From positions 65,985,291 through 66,049,290 of the forward strand of contig NC_092091.1 of assembly GCF_045679555.1 (NCBI RefSeq): a stretch of DNA of 64,000 bases. Reading direction: 5' to 3'. Position numbers and translations under genes: made by a program. The stretch comes from Salvelinus alpinus (taxonomy: Eukaryota; Chordata; Actinopteri; Salmoniformes; Salmonidae). This document shows positions 1 to 13,060 of the stretch, piece after piece. Position 1 is the stretch's first letter. Each line of letters opens with the position of its first letter. The notes below the pieces were generated by a model. It was given only the letters and a program-made list of their open reading frames with translations, was not told the DNA's origin and searched no databases.

Positions 1-497
1 TCCTTCAAGTGATAGAGTCAAACGTTGATGTATAAATTATCCACGGCACCAAGTGATGCACCAAACTGACAAAACGTTCAATCTGATGTAGTGTAGATGT
101 AATCACAGTACATGGCACATCAACGTCAAAATAGCTGCATCATGTTGCATCATGTCAAAATGTACCATTTTCACATTCAAGCTGATATAGGATGTCCACA
201 TTTCATAAACATTACACAGGCATTGATCAATTACATTCTGCGTAGTTTTAAGCAGTGTGTCCCCATTACACCTAATGACTCAAGCAGTTACCTGCACCTT
301 CATTATTCACAAACACTAAGCAGCAGATCCAGCCATGACAGAGAAAAGTAGGGCAGTTACACTGTATCAGACTGAAAGGGCTGCAAAGTGTCAATCAATA
401 CCTGCAGTGTCTTTAAAGTGAATGCAGTAATGGACTTCAAGCTGAACAATCTATTTAAGTACAGCAGGTTCCCATCATGCAACAAGTGTATATGACT
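1..497. other. Unassigned AT-rich sequence
   Basis: I see no convincing gene, RNA or named repeat here. The short open frames lack any recognisable domain. Confidence 0.5.
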
Positions 498-1370
498 ATG
501 ACAGTTCCAGCACCATTATTATAAATAGTTTACCCAGCTCATCTAGACATCCCCATTAACCAAGCCTCTCCTCTGCCTCAGTCTCAGTCTGCCCTCTGAT
601 GTATGTGATGTGGTGTCCTTCACGGCTAATTCAGATCCCTTTGGATTGCTACAATTAGTATCGTCATTATCCCTCTTCTGTCTGTCTCTTCCCATCCACG
701 GTCTATCTCAGTCCCCCACCACACCTCTGCCAGTGTGTGTGTGTTTGTTTGTTTGTTTGGCCTCGCACTGCAAATAAGGCCTACTGCCCTCAGTGGAAAC
801 ATTAAATGCCACAGCCATGAAGACCAGCCATTACTGAGACACTTAGCCATTCACCCCCATCCATGCCCACGTTGTGCTACCACTGGGAACAGGGGTTCTT
901 CTCTGTGCGATGCCATGCATATTGGAGCTGGAGAAAAGATGCCAAAATGGGCATAATTTCTCCAAATGGTGGGGGTGAAAAACACTCATTGAGGTTAACG
1001 GTATGATTGCTGGTTTTGGTTGATTGGAGCCACATGATGGCGAGGTTGTGTGTGTGGAGGGGAGTAAGCCCTATTTGCATTACAGGGCCTAACAAACAAA
1101 CAAACACACACACACACACACACAGGCAAAGGTGCAGTGGGGGACTGAGATAGACAGTGTACTCGGAGCTGGATGGGATGAGACAGACAGAAGAGGGATA
1201 ATGACGGTACTAATTGTAGCAATCAAAAGGGATCTGAATTAGCCGTGAAGGACACCACATCTCAGACATCAGAGGGCAGACTGAGACTGAGGCAGAGGAG
1301 AGGCTTGGTTAATGGGGATGTTTAGATGAGCTGGGTAAACTATTAATAGTAATGGTGCTGGAACTGTCAT
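498..1370. repeat. Large inverted duplication (arms about 290-310 bp, loop about 277 bp)
   Basis: The left arm (498-785) begins ATGACAGTTCCAGCACCATT and ends AAATAAGGCCTACT. The right arm (1063-1370) is its imperfect reverse complement, beginning AGTAAGCCCTATTTGCAT and ending GGTGCTGGAACTGTCAT. Similarity is high along the whole arm, including a GTTTGTTTG/CAAACAAAC tract and the matched GCTAATTCAGATCCCTTT / AAAGGGATCTGAATTAGC segment. The arms differ in their GT/CA tract lengths and by scattered substitutions. The loop (786-1062) is not repeated. It could be an inverted duplication, a large foldback transposon, or a source of hairpin RNA. Small frames in either arm are by-products of the repeat. 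Confidence 0.9.
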
Positions 1371-1699
1371 CAAAGGAACAGAATGATGCGGAGGGGAAAA
1401 GTGTTATTGTGACACGCTTGTCAGATTGGATCGCAAACGTTGTCATTAGGCGATTTTTTTTTTACAGATATGCTATTCAATAATGTGTGTGTAATGCTGA
1501 TAGAATGTCTGAACTAAAGACGTGTCAAGTGCGATGATGTTAATTGCACAGTACTGTTGTACTGCGTGTGATAGGTCAATGTCATCTATACCTCGTCATG
1601 TTCAGCACGGAGGACTTGTATCTCAGTCGGACAAGCGTTTACAGAGCTGATATCTGTTAAACTGCAGCTTCTCCATAGAGCACAGTAACAGATGAAAGC
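1371..1699. other. Unassigned intergenic sequence
   Basis: Nothing is recognisable apart from a short T tract near 1455. Confidence 0.5.
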
Positions 1700-1707
1700 G
1701 TCTAGAG

Positions 1708-1861
1708 CAGTGGAGGCTGCTGAGGGCAGGATGGCTCATAATAACGGCTGGAAAGGAGCGCATGGAATGGCATCAATGTATTTAATACCATTCCAGCAAC
1801 TCTGCTCCAGCCATTATTATGAGCCTGTCCTCCCCAATTAAGGTGCCGCCAATCTCCTGTG
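1708..1861. mobile_element. hAT-like MITE with near-perfect 8-bp target duplication
   Basis: The short palindromic element starts CAGTGGAGGCTGCTGAGG and ends CCAATCTCCTGTG. The interior has matching arms (CTCATAATAACGGCTGGAA and CCAGCCATTATTATGAG). It is flanked by gTCTAGAG (1700-1707) and tTCTAGAG (1862-1869), 7 of 8 identical, as expected for a hAT-type 8-bp duplication. I recognise the family as common in salmonid genomes. It has no coding capacity. Confidence 0.8.
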
Positions 1862-1908
1862 TTCTAGAGCTACATATCGAATGTTAGACATGCCTGCGCC
1901 CCTGCCAT

Positions 1909-2009
1909 AGATGGCCTAATGAATTTAATTGAATTGACTGATTTCCTTATATGAACTGTAAGTAAAATCGTTGAAGTTGCATGTTGCGTTTATATTTCTG
2001 TTCAGTATA
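1909..2009 (+). mobile_element. Tc1-like terminal fragment
   Basis: The segment ends in GTTGCGTTTATATTTCTGTTCAGTATA. It matches the 3' terminal region of the Tc1 family whose ends read CTGAACAAAAATATAAACGC (other copies at 6084, 28033 and 57589). The rest of the element is absent. Confidence 0.75.
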
Positions 2010-2454
2010 CAGTAAGTACAGGTTTGAAGCCCAGGGCATGGTAGAGTAAAAAGAGAAAGAATATTAGACAACAAACACACTTTGATCTTAAGAGAAGGGG
2101 TTTAGACAAAATAAGCTATAAGGATAATTGAGTATGCCTTAGCCTACATGGTTCATCTCTGAGAAACTCTTCCTTTCCCACCACCGCTGCCCAGGGGAAG
2201 GCTCTTCAACAGAATCAAAAAGTAATACTTCTGCCAAAGATAATATAGTCCTTGGAGAGAGGCTGTAAAAGAGGATAAATTATGCATGTAACACCTGGTC
2301 AACTTCAAAGGGCTTTAGATGCAACAATGTAGAATCTAGAAGTGCCATCACTGTAGAGGTTCTCCTTTACTTTTAAGTTATTGGGTATAAGGGCTTAACA
2401 AGATGTTGTCTTTGGAATTACACTTTGGATCAGAGCTCCCAGCCTGTTCATCTG

Positions 2455-2688
<234 letters not shown>

Positions 2689-2719
2689 AGATACAAAGAC
2701 AGAGAGAGAGAAAGACACA

Positions 2720-3840
2720 GAGGGAGACAGAGAGTGTGTGTACCCAGGGAGGATTTCCTGATATTTATATTTCGTTTGACATTTGACAGCAAATAATCAA
2801 AGTCTCTGAGATGCAGACACTCTCACAGTAATGCCAATTCCATGGGATGTGGAATGGGGGACGGGGAAGGCATTAGCTGTGGCACAAGGTTGTTGATTCA
2901 AAGTTTCCTAAAACTGTGGAAAAAGTGTGAAGCTAGGCCATTACAGAGACAAAACAGAGGAGGAGAGCACAAACTCAGTATCAAGAATTACTCACTGTCC
3001 AGATGTCAGAGGAGCAGAACTCTTAGTCACTGGTAGTGCTGTGGTATAGCTGAGAGTTACTGCTCTGGGGAAGTGACTGATTTAGAGAGAGTGAGAGAGA
3101 GCGAGAGAGAGAGCGAGCGAGGCAGTATCAGGCAGTACCCAGAACCTTCGCCATGACACTCAGCAGCAACAAACATTTCCTTCCCCTCTCCTCTCTCAGC
3201 TTACTGGTCCTCCTGTACGTGTACAGTATTACTCAAACAACCATACCCCAACTAAATTAACCACTCGCATTCGCTTTCCAACGGGTGAGTAATATACAGT
3301 ATATAATAATACGTGTCCAATGAAGAAATGGAAAGATATATTTCAGCTAAGGGTGGTTGTCATTGCAGCAAAGCCAATGGGAGACAAAATATATGTCTAT
3401 AAGCGAAGTTTAATTTCACAGGACATAAAGCTGGGCTTTTATTATTTGTTTTTCTCTACTGGAAAGTACTACACCTCAAAGCCATAGGGAATGCAGGAGC
3501 GGATTGGAACAGACATCTGATTGGGCATTTTTAAAACACCGGCCGAATTCTTTTCAAGGCCCTGACACCAGCCCATTTCTTTTCCACATGGCATTATTAG
3601 CCAAATATCCTAATTTTCTACCCATTTGCCTCAATTGACCTGTGACCTACATGGTGTTATTGAAAATCCAATCATGAAGCCAGCTTCCCTGCTGTGATAA
3701 ATTATAAAGTAGGAGCCACCATTTAACATCTTCCAAACAAACCTACCAGGACTACTTTTACTCTCTTTGAAGAATTCAAAGTGAGAACATTTCCTTTCCG
3801 CCAAAACTCAACATTAAGCCCAACTGAGAAGTTTTCAAGA
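2720..3840. other. Unassigned intergenic sequence
   Basis: No supported gene or named repeat. A short (GA)n run lies at about 3086-3120. Confidence 0.5.
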
Positions 3841-3844
3841 TGCG

Positions 3845-4045
3845 TAGCAAGAGAGAGTGGAGAGAGGAAGATATGAAAAACAAAACGTAGAGACAGAGCG
3901 AGCGAAAGAGGCAAGTTGCGAGAAAGAAAGACAAGAAGCGAACAGACAGACGGACAAACAGACAGAGAGAGAGAGGAAGAGAGAGGCAAGAGGCGAGCGA
4001 GAGACAGACAGAGAGACAGAGAGAGGCGAGAAGAGAGAAAGTTTT
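3845..4045. repeat. Polypurine (GA-rich) tract
   Basis: About 200 bp of imperfect GAGA/GACA repeats are strongly purine-biased on the plus strand. The Arg/Glu- and Ser/Leu-rich frames are compositional. Confidence 0.85.
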
Positions 4046-4112
4046 GAAAGCAACATTCTGCTCGAATGAAAGACACAAATAATACATATTATATAGATTA
4101 CAGGGAAAGGGG

Positions 4113-4180
4113 GTCACCTAGTCAGTTGTACAACTGAATGCATTCTACTGAAACGTGTCTTCCGCATTTAACACAACCCC
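4113..4180. repeat. Short salmonid repeat with CAGTTGTACAACTG palindrome
   Basis: CAGTTGTACAACTGAATGCATTC is followed by GTCTTCCGCATTTAAC. The reverse complement of the same unit lies inside the Tc1 at 41918-41990, so this is an interspersed repeat. It borders the SINE that follows. Confidence 0.6.
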
Positions 4181-4182
4181 TC

Positions 4183-4640
4183 TTCCCCCCCCCAATTTCG
4201 TGGTATCCAATTGGTAGTAGTTACAGTCTTGTCTCATCGCTGCAACTCCCGTACTGGCTCGGGAGAGACGAAGGTCGAAAGCCACGCGTCCTCCGAAGCA
4301 CAACCCAACCAAGCCGCACTGCTTCTTAACACAGCGCGCCTCCAACCCGGAAGCCAGCCGCACCAATGTGTTGGAGGAAACACCGTGCACCTGGCCCCCT
4401 TGGTTAGCGCGCACTGCGCCCAGCCCGCCACGGGAGTCGCTGGAGCGCGATGAGACAAGGATATCCCTACCGGCCAAATCCTCCCTAACCCGGACGACGC
4501 TAGCCCAATTGTGCGTCACCCCACGGACCTCCCGGTCGCGGCCGGCTGCGACAGAGCCTGGGCGCGAACCCAGAGACTCTGGTGGCGCAGCTAGCACTGC
4601 GATGCAGTGCCCTAGACCACTGCGCCACCCGGGAGGCCCC
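4183..4640 (-). mobile_element. tRNA-derived SINE-like repeat (about 450 bp)
   Basis: On the minus strand it starts GGGGCCTCCCGGGTGGCGCAG. A GGGTTCGCGCCCAGGC segment close to a pol III B box follows, then a GC-rich body ending in ...CACGAAATTGGGG. The tRNA-like head gives class and direction. The same head occurs on the plus strand at 54339. I recognise the family as abundant in salmonids but cannot name the subfamily safely. The frames through it are not genes. Confidence 0.8.
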
Positions 4641-5850
4641 GAAAATGTGAAACATTTTAAATAAAATAAATAATATAAATCACATTTTTATTTGGCGTAC
4701 CCCCGACGGTATTGCATCTACCCCTGGGGCTAGGCGTACCCCAGTTTGGCAATACCACACAATGGGGTATTGAAGGCCATGGCTGCCAATCGCCCTGCTT
4801 CGAAAGCACCTCTCACTCACATGGCTCTCTCATATATCTCAATTAGCCAATCCCCATCAGGTGATATGGTCCTTCTCACAGGCATTGCAGCTCCGAAGGA
4901 GGCTACTAATGAAGACAGACACATCAAGGATGCAACTGGGGAGTCCTTCTTGTTGTTCTGTGCAAGAAAGTAATATTCCAAAACAGACTCTGGGACAATA
5001 GATCCCAAATGAATACAACTACAAAAAAAATTATCAAAAAACATTTTAAAACAATAAAAAAAATGTTTTTAACATTTTAAAAGCCATAAAGCTGATGCAA
5101 AAGATCAGAGCGTTTAAAATGTTGATAAACTATTATGCTATGTCTTCAAATTATAAGCGCAGCAATGCCCACACGGCAGTAGGCTATAAGCGTGAATGTT
5201 CCGAAATGCAATTAGCAGGAAAACACCGTTCTCCAAAGCACAACATATAGGTTGTTAATAGGACTAGGATTGTCTCTTTTGCTGCTGGACAATGAAAGAA
5301 AGTTGAGAACATGAGAGAAATACTGGTTTCAATGGCATTTGAGGAAATGTTTATAAAAGGATCCCCTTAACGGAACACGGTAAGATATGACTCATAAAAT
5401 GAAAAACAATTCAATTACGTTCATGGTTAAATAGTTTGAAAACGTTGACTGCCTCCGTTCAGATTGCAAGGTGGGTGATGTTGGGATGCACAACAGGTAC
5501 GGGCCTTTCTCTCCTATCTGAAAGGAAAGTGACTGGAGTATGAGAGAATCAAGCCCTTAGACGCTAATATGAATTATCCAACCTACATTATATTTGGTTA
5601 ACATGACTGGTGTTTAGCTTATAATACATGTAATTAAAGTCTCATTAAAGTTTGTCAACATTTTTAGGTACCTCCCTCCTGTCAGCATCGGTCTGGACAT
5701 GACAGACTGTAGCCAATACGCATAGGCTATCACTTACAATTTGGCATGTAGGTTAAATATTTATGTACATTTACATACACGTATGTTTTTCTTAACTGAA
5801 TAGCTAGAGGTTTTCGGTTTTCAAATCAATTTCATTTGCTATTTTGGTTA
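4641..5850. other. Unassigned AT-rich intergenic sequence
   Basis: No gene or named repeat is supported. Poly-A-rich stretches lie near 5020-5065. Confidence 0.5.
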
Positions 5851-5854
5851 TTGG

Positions 5855-6043
5855 CCTTGGTGCCCTAGCAGATGGCCTTGGTGCCCTAGCAGATGGCCTT
5901 GGTGCCCTAGCAGATGGCCTTGGTGCCCTAGCAGATGGCCTTGGTGCCCTAGCAGATGGCCTTGGTGCCCTAGCAGATGGCCTTGGTGCCCTAGCAGATG
6001 GCCTTGGTGCCCTAGCAGATGGCCTTGGTGCCCTAGCCGATTG
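5855..6043. repeat. 21-bp minisatellite, nine copies
   Basis: Nine head-to-tail copies of a 21-bp unit read CCTTGGTGCCCTAGCAGATG plus G and are almost identical; the last copy diverges (CTAGCCGATTGG). The period is a multiple of three, so several frames stay open and give repetitive peptides (GLGALAD on plus, SARAPRP on minus). No start context, splice site or flanking coding sequence supports translation. Confidence 0.95.
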
Positions 6044-6083
6044 GGCACCTCTAGAAGGCCAAATGGCCTTGCCCCTAAAATCA

Positions 6084-7238
6084 TGAAAGAACTGGGACAT
6101 TTTCAGCTTCCAGGAATGGTGGGCAGATCCTTGCGACATGGGGGAGGCAATTATCATGCTGAAACATGAGATGATGGCGGCGGATGAATGGCACGACAAT
6201 GGGCCTCAGGATCGTGTCACGGTATCGCTGCGCATTCAAATTGCCATCAATAAAATGCTACTGTGTGTGTTGTCCGTAGCTTATGCCTGCCCGTACCATA
6301 ACCCCATCGCCACCATGGGCCACTGTTCACCACGTTGACATCAGAAAACCGCTCACCCACATGACGCCATACATGCTGTCTGCATCACATCTGGCTGTGA
6401 TTGGGAGTCCCATATGGCGGCGCACAATTGACCCAGCATTGTCAAGAAAGAAGAATTTGTTCTTAACTGACTTGCCTAGTAAAATGTTAAAAAGTCACCA
6501 TCTGCCCGTAAAGTTGAAACCGGGAATCATCTGTAAAGAGCACACTTCTCCAGCATGCCAGTGGCCATCGATGGTGAGCATTTGCCCACTGAACTCTGTT
6601 ACGACGCCAAACTGCAGTCAGGTCAAGACCCTGATGAGGACAACAAGCACGCAGATGAGCTTCCATGAGGCAGTTTCTGACAGTTTGAGCAGAATTTCTT
6701 CAGTTGTGCAAACCCACAGTTTCATCAGCTGTCCGGGTGGCTGGACTCAAATGATCCTGCAGGTGAAGAAGCTGGATATGGAGGTCCTGAGCTGGAGTGG
6801 TTACACGTGGTCTGCGGTTGTGAGGCCTGTTTGGACATACTTCCAAATTCTCTAAAACGATATTGGAGGCGGCTTATGGTAGAGAAATGAACATGAAATT
6901 CTCTGGCAACATCTCTGGTGGACATTCCTGCAGTCAGCATGTCAATTGCACACTCCATCAAAACTTGAGACATCTGTGCACATTTTAGACTGGCCTTTTA
7001 TTGCACCTGTGCAATGATCATGATGTTTAATCAGCTTCTTGATATGCCACTCCTGTCAGGCGGATGGATTATCTTAGCAAATGAGAAATGCTCACTAACA
7101 GGAATTAAACAAATGTGTGCGCAAAATGTTAAAGAAATACGTTTTTTATACATAGGGAACATTTCTGGGATCGTTTATTTTAGCACATGAAACATGGGAC
7201 CAACACTTTACATGTTGTGTTTATATTGTTGTTCAGTG
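6084..7238 (-). mobile_element. Tc1-like transposon relic (family with CTGAACAAAAATATAAACGC ends)
   Basis: The right end, ...GTTTATATTGTTGTTCAGTG followed by TA, is the transposon's 5' inverted repeat; the opposite end is lost. The minus strand encodes transposase scraps: an N-terminal helix-turn-helix near 6725-6973 (starting MSQVLMECAIDMLTAGMST), then a region broken by stops and indels reaching the DDE domain, where a VNVVNSG... stretch and the last catalytic block are degraded or missing. A SINE fragment sits inside (6381-6497). The element is inactive. Confidence 0.85.
6381..6497 (+). mobile_element. SINE 3' fragment nested in Tc1 relic
   Basis: GTGATTGGGAGTCCCATATG, then CGCACAATTGACCCAGCATTG and AAGAATTTGTTCTTAACTGA: this is the 3' part of the tRNA-derived SINE also seen at 54609-54803. 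The Tc1 sequence resumes on both sides (CATGCTGTCTGC / ACCATCTGCCCG), so the SINE inserted later. Confidence 0.8.
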
Positions 7239-7264
7239 TAGTTAATAGACCAATAAGAAAGAGA

Positions 7265-8080
7265 GTTCCAAAATCTAAATCAAAGCGGTGATGCAGCCAG
7301 TCAAGATGCAGCCAGTCAAGGTGCAGCTGTATAACTTTTTGAGGATCTGAGGGCCCATGTTGAATCTTTTCAGTCTCCTGGAGGAGAAGAAGCATTGTTG
7401 TGCCCTCTTCACGACTGTTAGTGTGTTTGGACGATGATAATTCATTTGTGATGTGGACACCGAAGAACTTGAAGCTCTCGACCTGCTCCACTACAGCTCT
7501 GTCGAGGTGAATGGGGGCGTGCTCGGCCCTCCGTTTCCTGTAGTCCACGAGCAGCTCCTTTGTCTTGATGATGTTGAGGGAGAGGTTGCAGAGGGAGGTG
7601 TTTAATCCAAGGGTCCTTAGCTTGTGTTGAGCTTGGTGGGCACTGTGGTGTTGAACGCTGAGCTGTAGTCAATGAACAGCATTCTCACGTGGGTGTTCTT
7701 TTTGTCCAGATGGGAAAGGGCAGTGCAATAGAGATTTCGGCATCTGTGGATCTGTAGTAGGATTCGATCTTGGTCCTGTATTGGCACTTTGTCTGTTTGA
7801 TGGTTCGTCGGCTGGCGTAGTGAGATTTCTTATAAGCTTCCGGATTAATGTCCCGCTCCTTGAAAGCGGCAGCTCTAACTTTTAGCTCAGTGCGGATGTT
7901 GTCTGTAATCCATGGCTTCTAGTTGGAATGTATATGTACGGTCACTGTGGGGACGATGTCGTCAATGCACTTATTATTAAGCCAATGACAGATGTGGTAA
8001 ACTCCTCAATGCCATCGGATGAATCCCGGAACATATTCCAGTCTGTGCTAGCAAAACAGTCCTGTAGCTTAGACGAGCAG
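7265..8080 (-). mobile_element. LINE relic (L2/Rex1 type), rearranged
   Basis: On the minus strand, degraded peptides match the C-terminal reverse-transcriptase region of the intact LINE at 16968-20515 (for example a VVEQVESFKFFGVHITNE block against VVEKVESFKFLGVHITDK). A jump to an upstream endonuclease-to-RT linker region follows near 7790-8075. Frameshifts and internal deletions are plain. Its last segment runs straight into the 37-bp tandem array. Confidence 0.8.
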
Positions 8081-9214
8081 TCTCTGTAATGTCACTCTGC
8101 CCTGTGGCGTTTAGCAGTCTGTGTAATGTCACTCTGCCCTGCGGCATTCAGCAGTTTCTGTAATGTCACTCTGCCCTGTGGCATTTAGCAGTCTCTGTAA
8201 TGTCACTCTGCCCTGTGGCGTTTAGCAGTCTGTGTAATGTCACTCTGCCCTGCGGCATTCAGCAGTTTCTGTAATGTCACTCTGCCCTGCGGCATTCAGC
8301 AGTCTCTGTAATGTCACTCTGCCCTGTGGCGTTTAGCAGTCTGTGTAATGTCACTCTGCCCTGCGGCATTCAGCAGTTTCTGTAATGTCACTCTGCCCTG
8401 TGGCATTTAGCAGTCTGTGTAATGTCACTGTGCCCTGCACTGTGCACCAGTCACTGTAATGTCACTCTACCCTGCGGCGTTCAGCAGTCTGTGTAATGTC
8501 ACTGTGCCCTGCACTGTGCACCAGTCACTGTAATGTCACTCTACCCTGCGGCGTTCAGCAGTCTGTGTAATGTCACTGTGCCCTGCACTGTGCACCAGTC
8601 ACTGTAATGTCACTCTGCCCTGTGGCGTTCAGCAGTCTGTGTAATGTCACTCTGCCCTGTGGCGTTCAGCAGTCTCTGTAATGTCACTCTGCCCTGTGGC
8701 GTTCAGCAGTCTGTGTAATGTCACTCTGCCCTGTGGCGTTCAGCAGTCTGTGTAATGTCACTCTGCCCTGTGGCGTTCAGCAGTCTGTGTAATGTCACTC
8801 TGCCCTGTGGCGTTCAGCAGTCTCTGTAATGTCACTCTGCCCTGTGGCGTTCAGCAGTCTGTGTAATGTCACTCTGCCCTGTGGCGTTCAGCAGTCTGTG
8901 TAATGTCACTCTGCCCTGTGGCGTTCAGCAGTCTCTGTAATGTCACTCTGCCCTGTGGCGTTCAGCAGTCTGTGTAATGTCACTCTGCCCTGTGGCGTTC
9001 AGCAGTCTGTGTAATGTCACTGTGCCCTGTGGCGTTCAGCAGTCTGTGTAATGTCACTCTGCCCTGTGGCGTTCAGCAGTCTCTGTAATGTCACTCTGCC
9101 CTGTGGCGTTCAGCAGTCTCTGTAATGTCACTCTGCCCTGTGGCGTTCAGCAGTCTGTGTAATGTCACTCTGCCCTGTGGCGTTCAGCAGTCTGTGTAAT
9201 GTCACTCTGCCCTG
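8081..9214. repeat. 37-bp minisatellite, about 31 copies, with higher-order structure
   Basis: The consensus unit is TCTGTGTAATGTCACTCTGC then CCTGTGGCGTTCAGCAG. Period checks hold (8081, 8118, 8414, 8488). Variants alternate: TCTGTG/TCTCTG starts and GGCGTTCAG/GGCATTTAG ends. A 74-bp dimer containing a CACTGTGCACCAGTCACTG variant is repeated three times at 8414-8635, a small higher-order repeat. The array grows out of the LINE relic on its left. Confidence 0.95.
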
Positions 9215-10405
9215 CGCATAGACGCAGGAAGTAGTTTGGGGGTGGGGGGTGCAGAATTTTTTTGTTGTTGCCCGCATTGAAGACGTTTACTGTATATCGG
9301 TCTGCTAATACAGGACTAGTAAAGGCCCAGTACACTACTTTTGTGATTTTTTTAACAAAATGTATTTCAGTGTTTACCAGCATTTGTAACTTGAGTCTGA
9401 TAATTATCTGTACAAAACAGTTAATCTGATAATACTTGCTTGATATATGTTTTCCAGTTTCTTGAAATACTTTGCAAATGCAACTTATTTCTATGTAAAA
9501 ACTGAAACTGTCTATTCATTCCTTTTCCATTTTAATAGACGTCTTATCCAGAGTGCAGAGTGCATCCATTTTCATACTTTTTTGTACTGGTCCCCCGTGG
9601 GAATCAAACCCACAACCCTGGCATTGCAAGCACCATTTGTACTGGTCCCCTGTGGGAATCAAACCCACAACCCTGGTATTGAAAGCACCGTTTGTACTGG
9701 TCCCCTGTGGGAATCAAACCCACAACCCTGGCATTGAAAGCACCATTTGTACTGGTCCCCCGTGGGAATCAAACCCACAACCCTGGCATTGAAAGCGCCA
9801 TTTGTACTGGTCCCCTGTGGGAATCAAACCCACAACCCTGGCATTTCAAGCACCCTGCTCTACCAACTGATCATCACAAACCACTTGATGTCTCAATGTA
9901 CTTAATTACTGGATTGGTCATTGTTTTTCTTCATGGTGATGGAAAGTCTACAGGTACAAACCTAGATGACCAGCCTATGTACAATACAATAATGTACATT
10001 TACATTAAGTGGTTTGTAAGGATGGTAAATTAGTACTGCACAAAAATTGATGTGGATGTTTTGTGTCTTTGGATATAACTTTGCACCTTTTGATGTAGAT
10101 GTTTGAGGACAGGGTTTAGTTCTTTCTGGATCCCATTAGAACAACAATTGCAGAGAAAGGGACAGGGCAACAACTCTTACAATTCCAACTATTAAGTCCT
10201 GCAAGATATTGTTCTTAATTATACAACTACCTTTTTGGCTAAAGCGGAGATGCTGAATTTATTTTTCTTCTCCAGTCTATATCAGTCTGCTAATACTAGT
10301 AATACACGACTTTTGTGAAATATATATATTTTTTAAATCTGTTTTATTCAGGGGGTGCTGCAGGACCCTCGGCTCCCCTACTTCCCACGGCTATGGCCCT
10401 GTGGC
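9215..10405. repeat. Composite interspersed repeat region
   Basis: TCTGCTAATAC...ACTTTTGTGA occurs at about 9301-9350 and again in the same direction at about 10284-10320. The outer edges are loosely inverted (CGCAGGAAGTAG near 9223; CTACTTCCCACGG near 10379). This suggests a degraded transposon or retroelement. I cannot assign a class. The 55-bp array lies inside it. Confidence 0.45.
9585..9862 (-). repeat. 55-bp tandem array of a tRNA-like SINE segment, five copies
   Basis: Five units start at 9585, 9640, 9695, 9750 and 9805. On the minus strand each carries GGGTTGTGGGTTTGATTCCC, a T-loop/B-box-like tRNA segment. Only the last unit, ending near 9868, retains the upstream GTTGGTAGAGCAGGGTGCTT A-box-like part. 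So the B-box half of a tRNA-derived SINE was tandemly amplified. It is not a functional tRNA gene. Confidence 0.85.
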
Positions 10406-12240
<1,835 letters not shown>

Positions 12241-13060
12241 TATATTTTGGGGAAACTAATGCATAGATATATTTTTCAACCATTGTCCCACAAAAAAATT
12301 TGTTTAAACATTGTCTTAGAAAACATCTACCAGAAAAAGTCTTAAAAGCTATCAGAAATACATCAAAATCCAATAATGTTGACGTAAAGTCCCCTGCCAA
12401 CACTTATATTTAGTTTGGCAGAAATTGTTTACCTTCTGTAAGTTTAACCTCTGATGGACGGTTGAGCTAACGTAAGCTAATGTGATTAGCATGAGGTTGT
12501 AAGTAACAAACAAAAAAGCCAGGACATAGACATATCTGATATGGGCAGAAAGCTTAAATTCTTGTTAATCTAACGGCACTGTCCAATTTACAGTCGCTAT
12601 TACAGTGAAAGAATAACATTATATTGTTTGAGGAGAGTGCACAATTATGAACTTGAAAATGTATTAACAAACCAATTAGGCACATTTGGGCAGTCTTGAT
12701 ACAACATCTTGAACAGATATGGTTCATTGGATCAGTCTAAAACTTTGCACATACACTGCTGCCATCTAGTGGCCAAATCTAAATTGTGCCTGGGCTGGAA
12801 TAGTACATTATGGCGTTTCTCTTGTACTTCAAAGATGATGGTACAAAAAAAAATATCTTTGTATTATCTTTTACCAGATCTAATCTGTTATATTCTCATA
12901 CATTAATTACCCATTTCCACAAACTTCAAAGTGTTTCCTTCCAAATGGTATCAAGAATATGCATATCCTTGCTTCAGGTCCTGAGCTACAGGCAGTTAGA
13001 TTTGGGTATGTCATTTTAGGCGAAAATTGTGGGGAAAAAGGTCAAATTTTTAAGAGGTTT
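12241..13060. repeat. Salmonid interspersed repeat, class unknown
   Basis: I recognise the stretch about 12745-13055 (GTGCCTGGGCTGGAATAGTA ... CTACAGGCAGTTAGATTTGG) as a frequent salmonid repeat. The upstream part to 12241 may belong to it. The short frames are not conserved proteins. Class and ends are not determined. Confidence 0.45.

Noticed and set aside
3723-4117. Ser/Leu-rich minus-strand frames and an Arg/Glu-rich plus-strand frame
   Set aside because: Compositional product of a GA-rich tract, with no domain, splice or start support.
4145-4664. Frames of 74-150 residues on both strands
   Set aside because: They cover a SINE that is GC-rich and so lacks stops by chance.
8081-9214. CRISPR-like regular repeat array
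   Set aside because: Repeats are directly adjacent with no unique spacers, and the genome is a vertebrate's. It is a minisatellite.
9585-9868. tRNA gene(s)
   Set aside because: Only the T-arm half is repeated; no complete cloverleaf or acceptor stem is formed.
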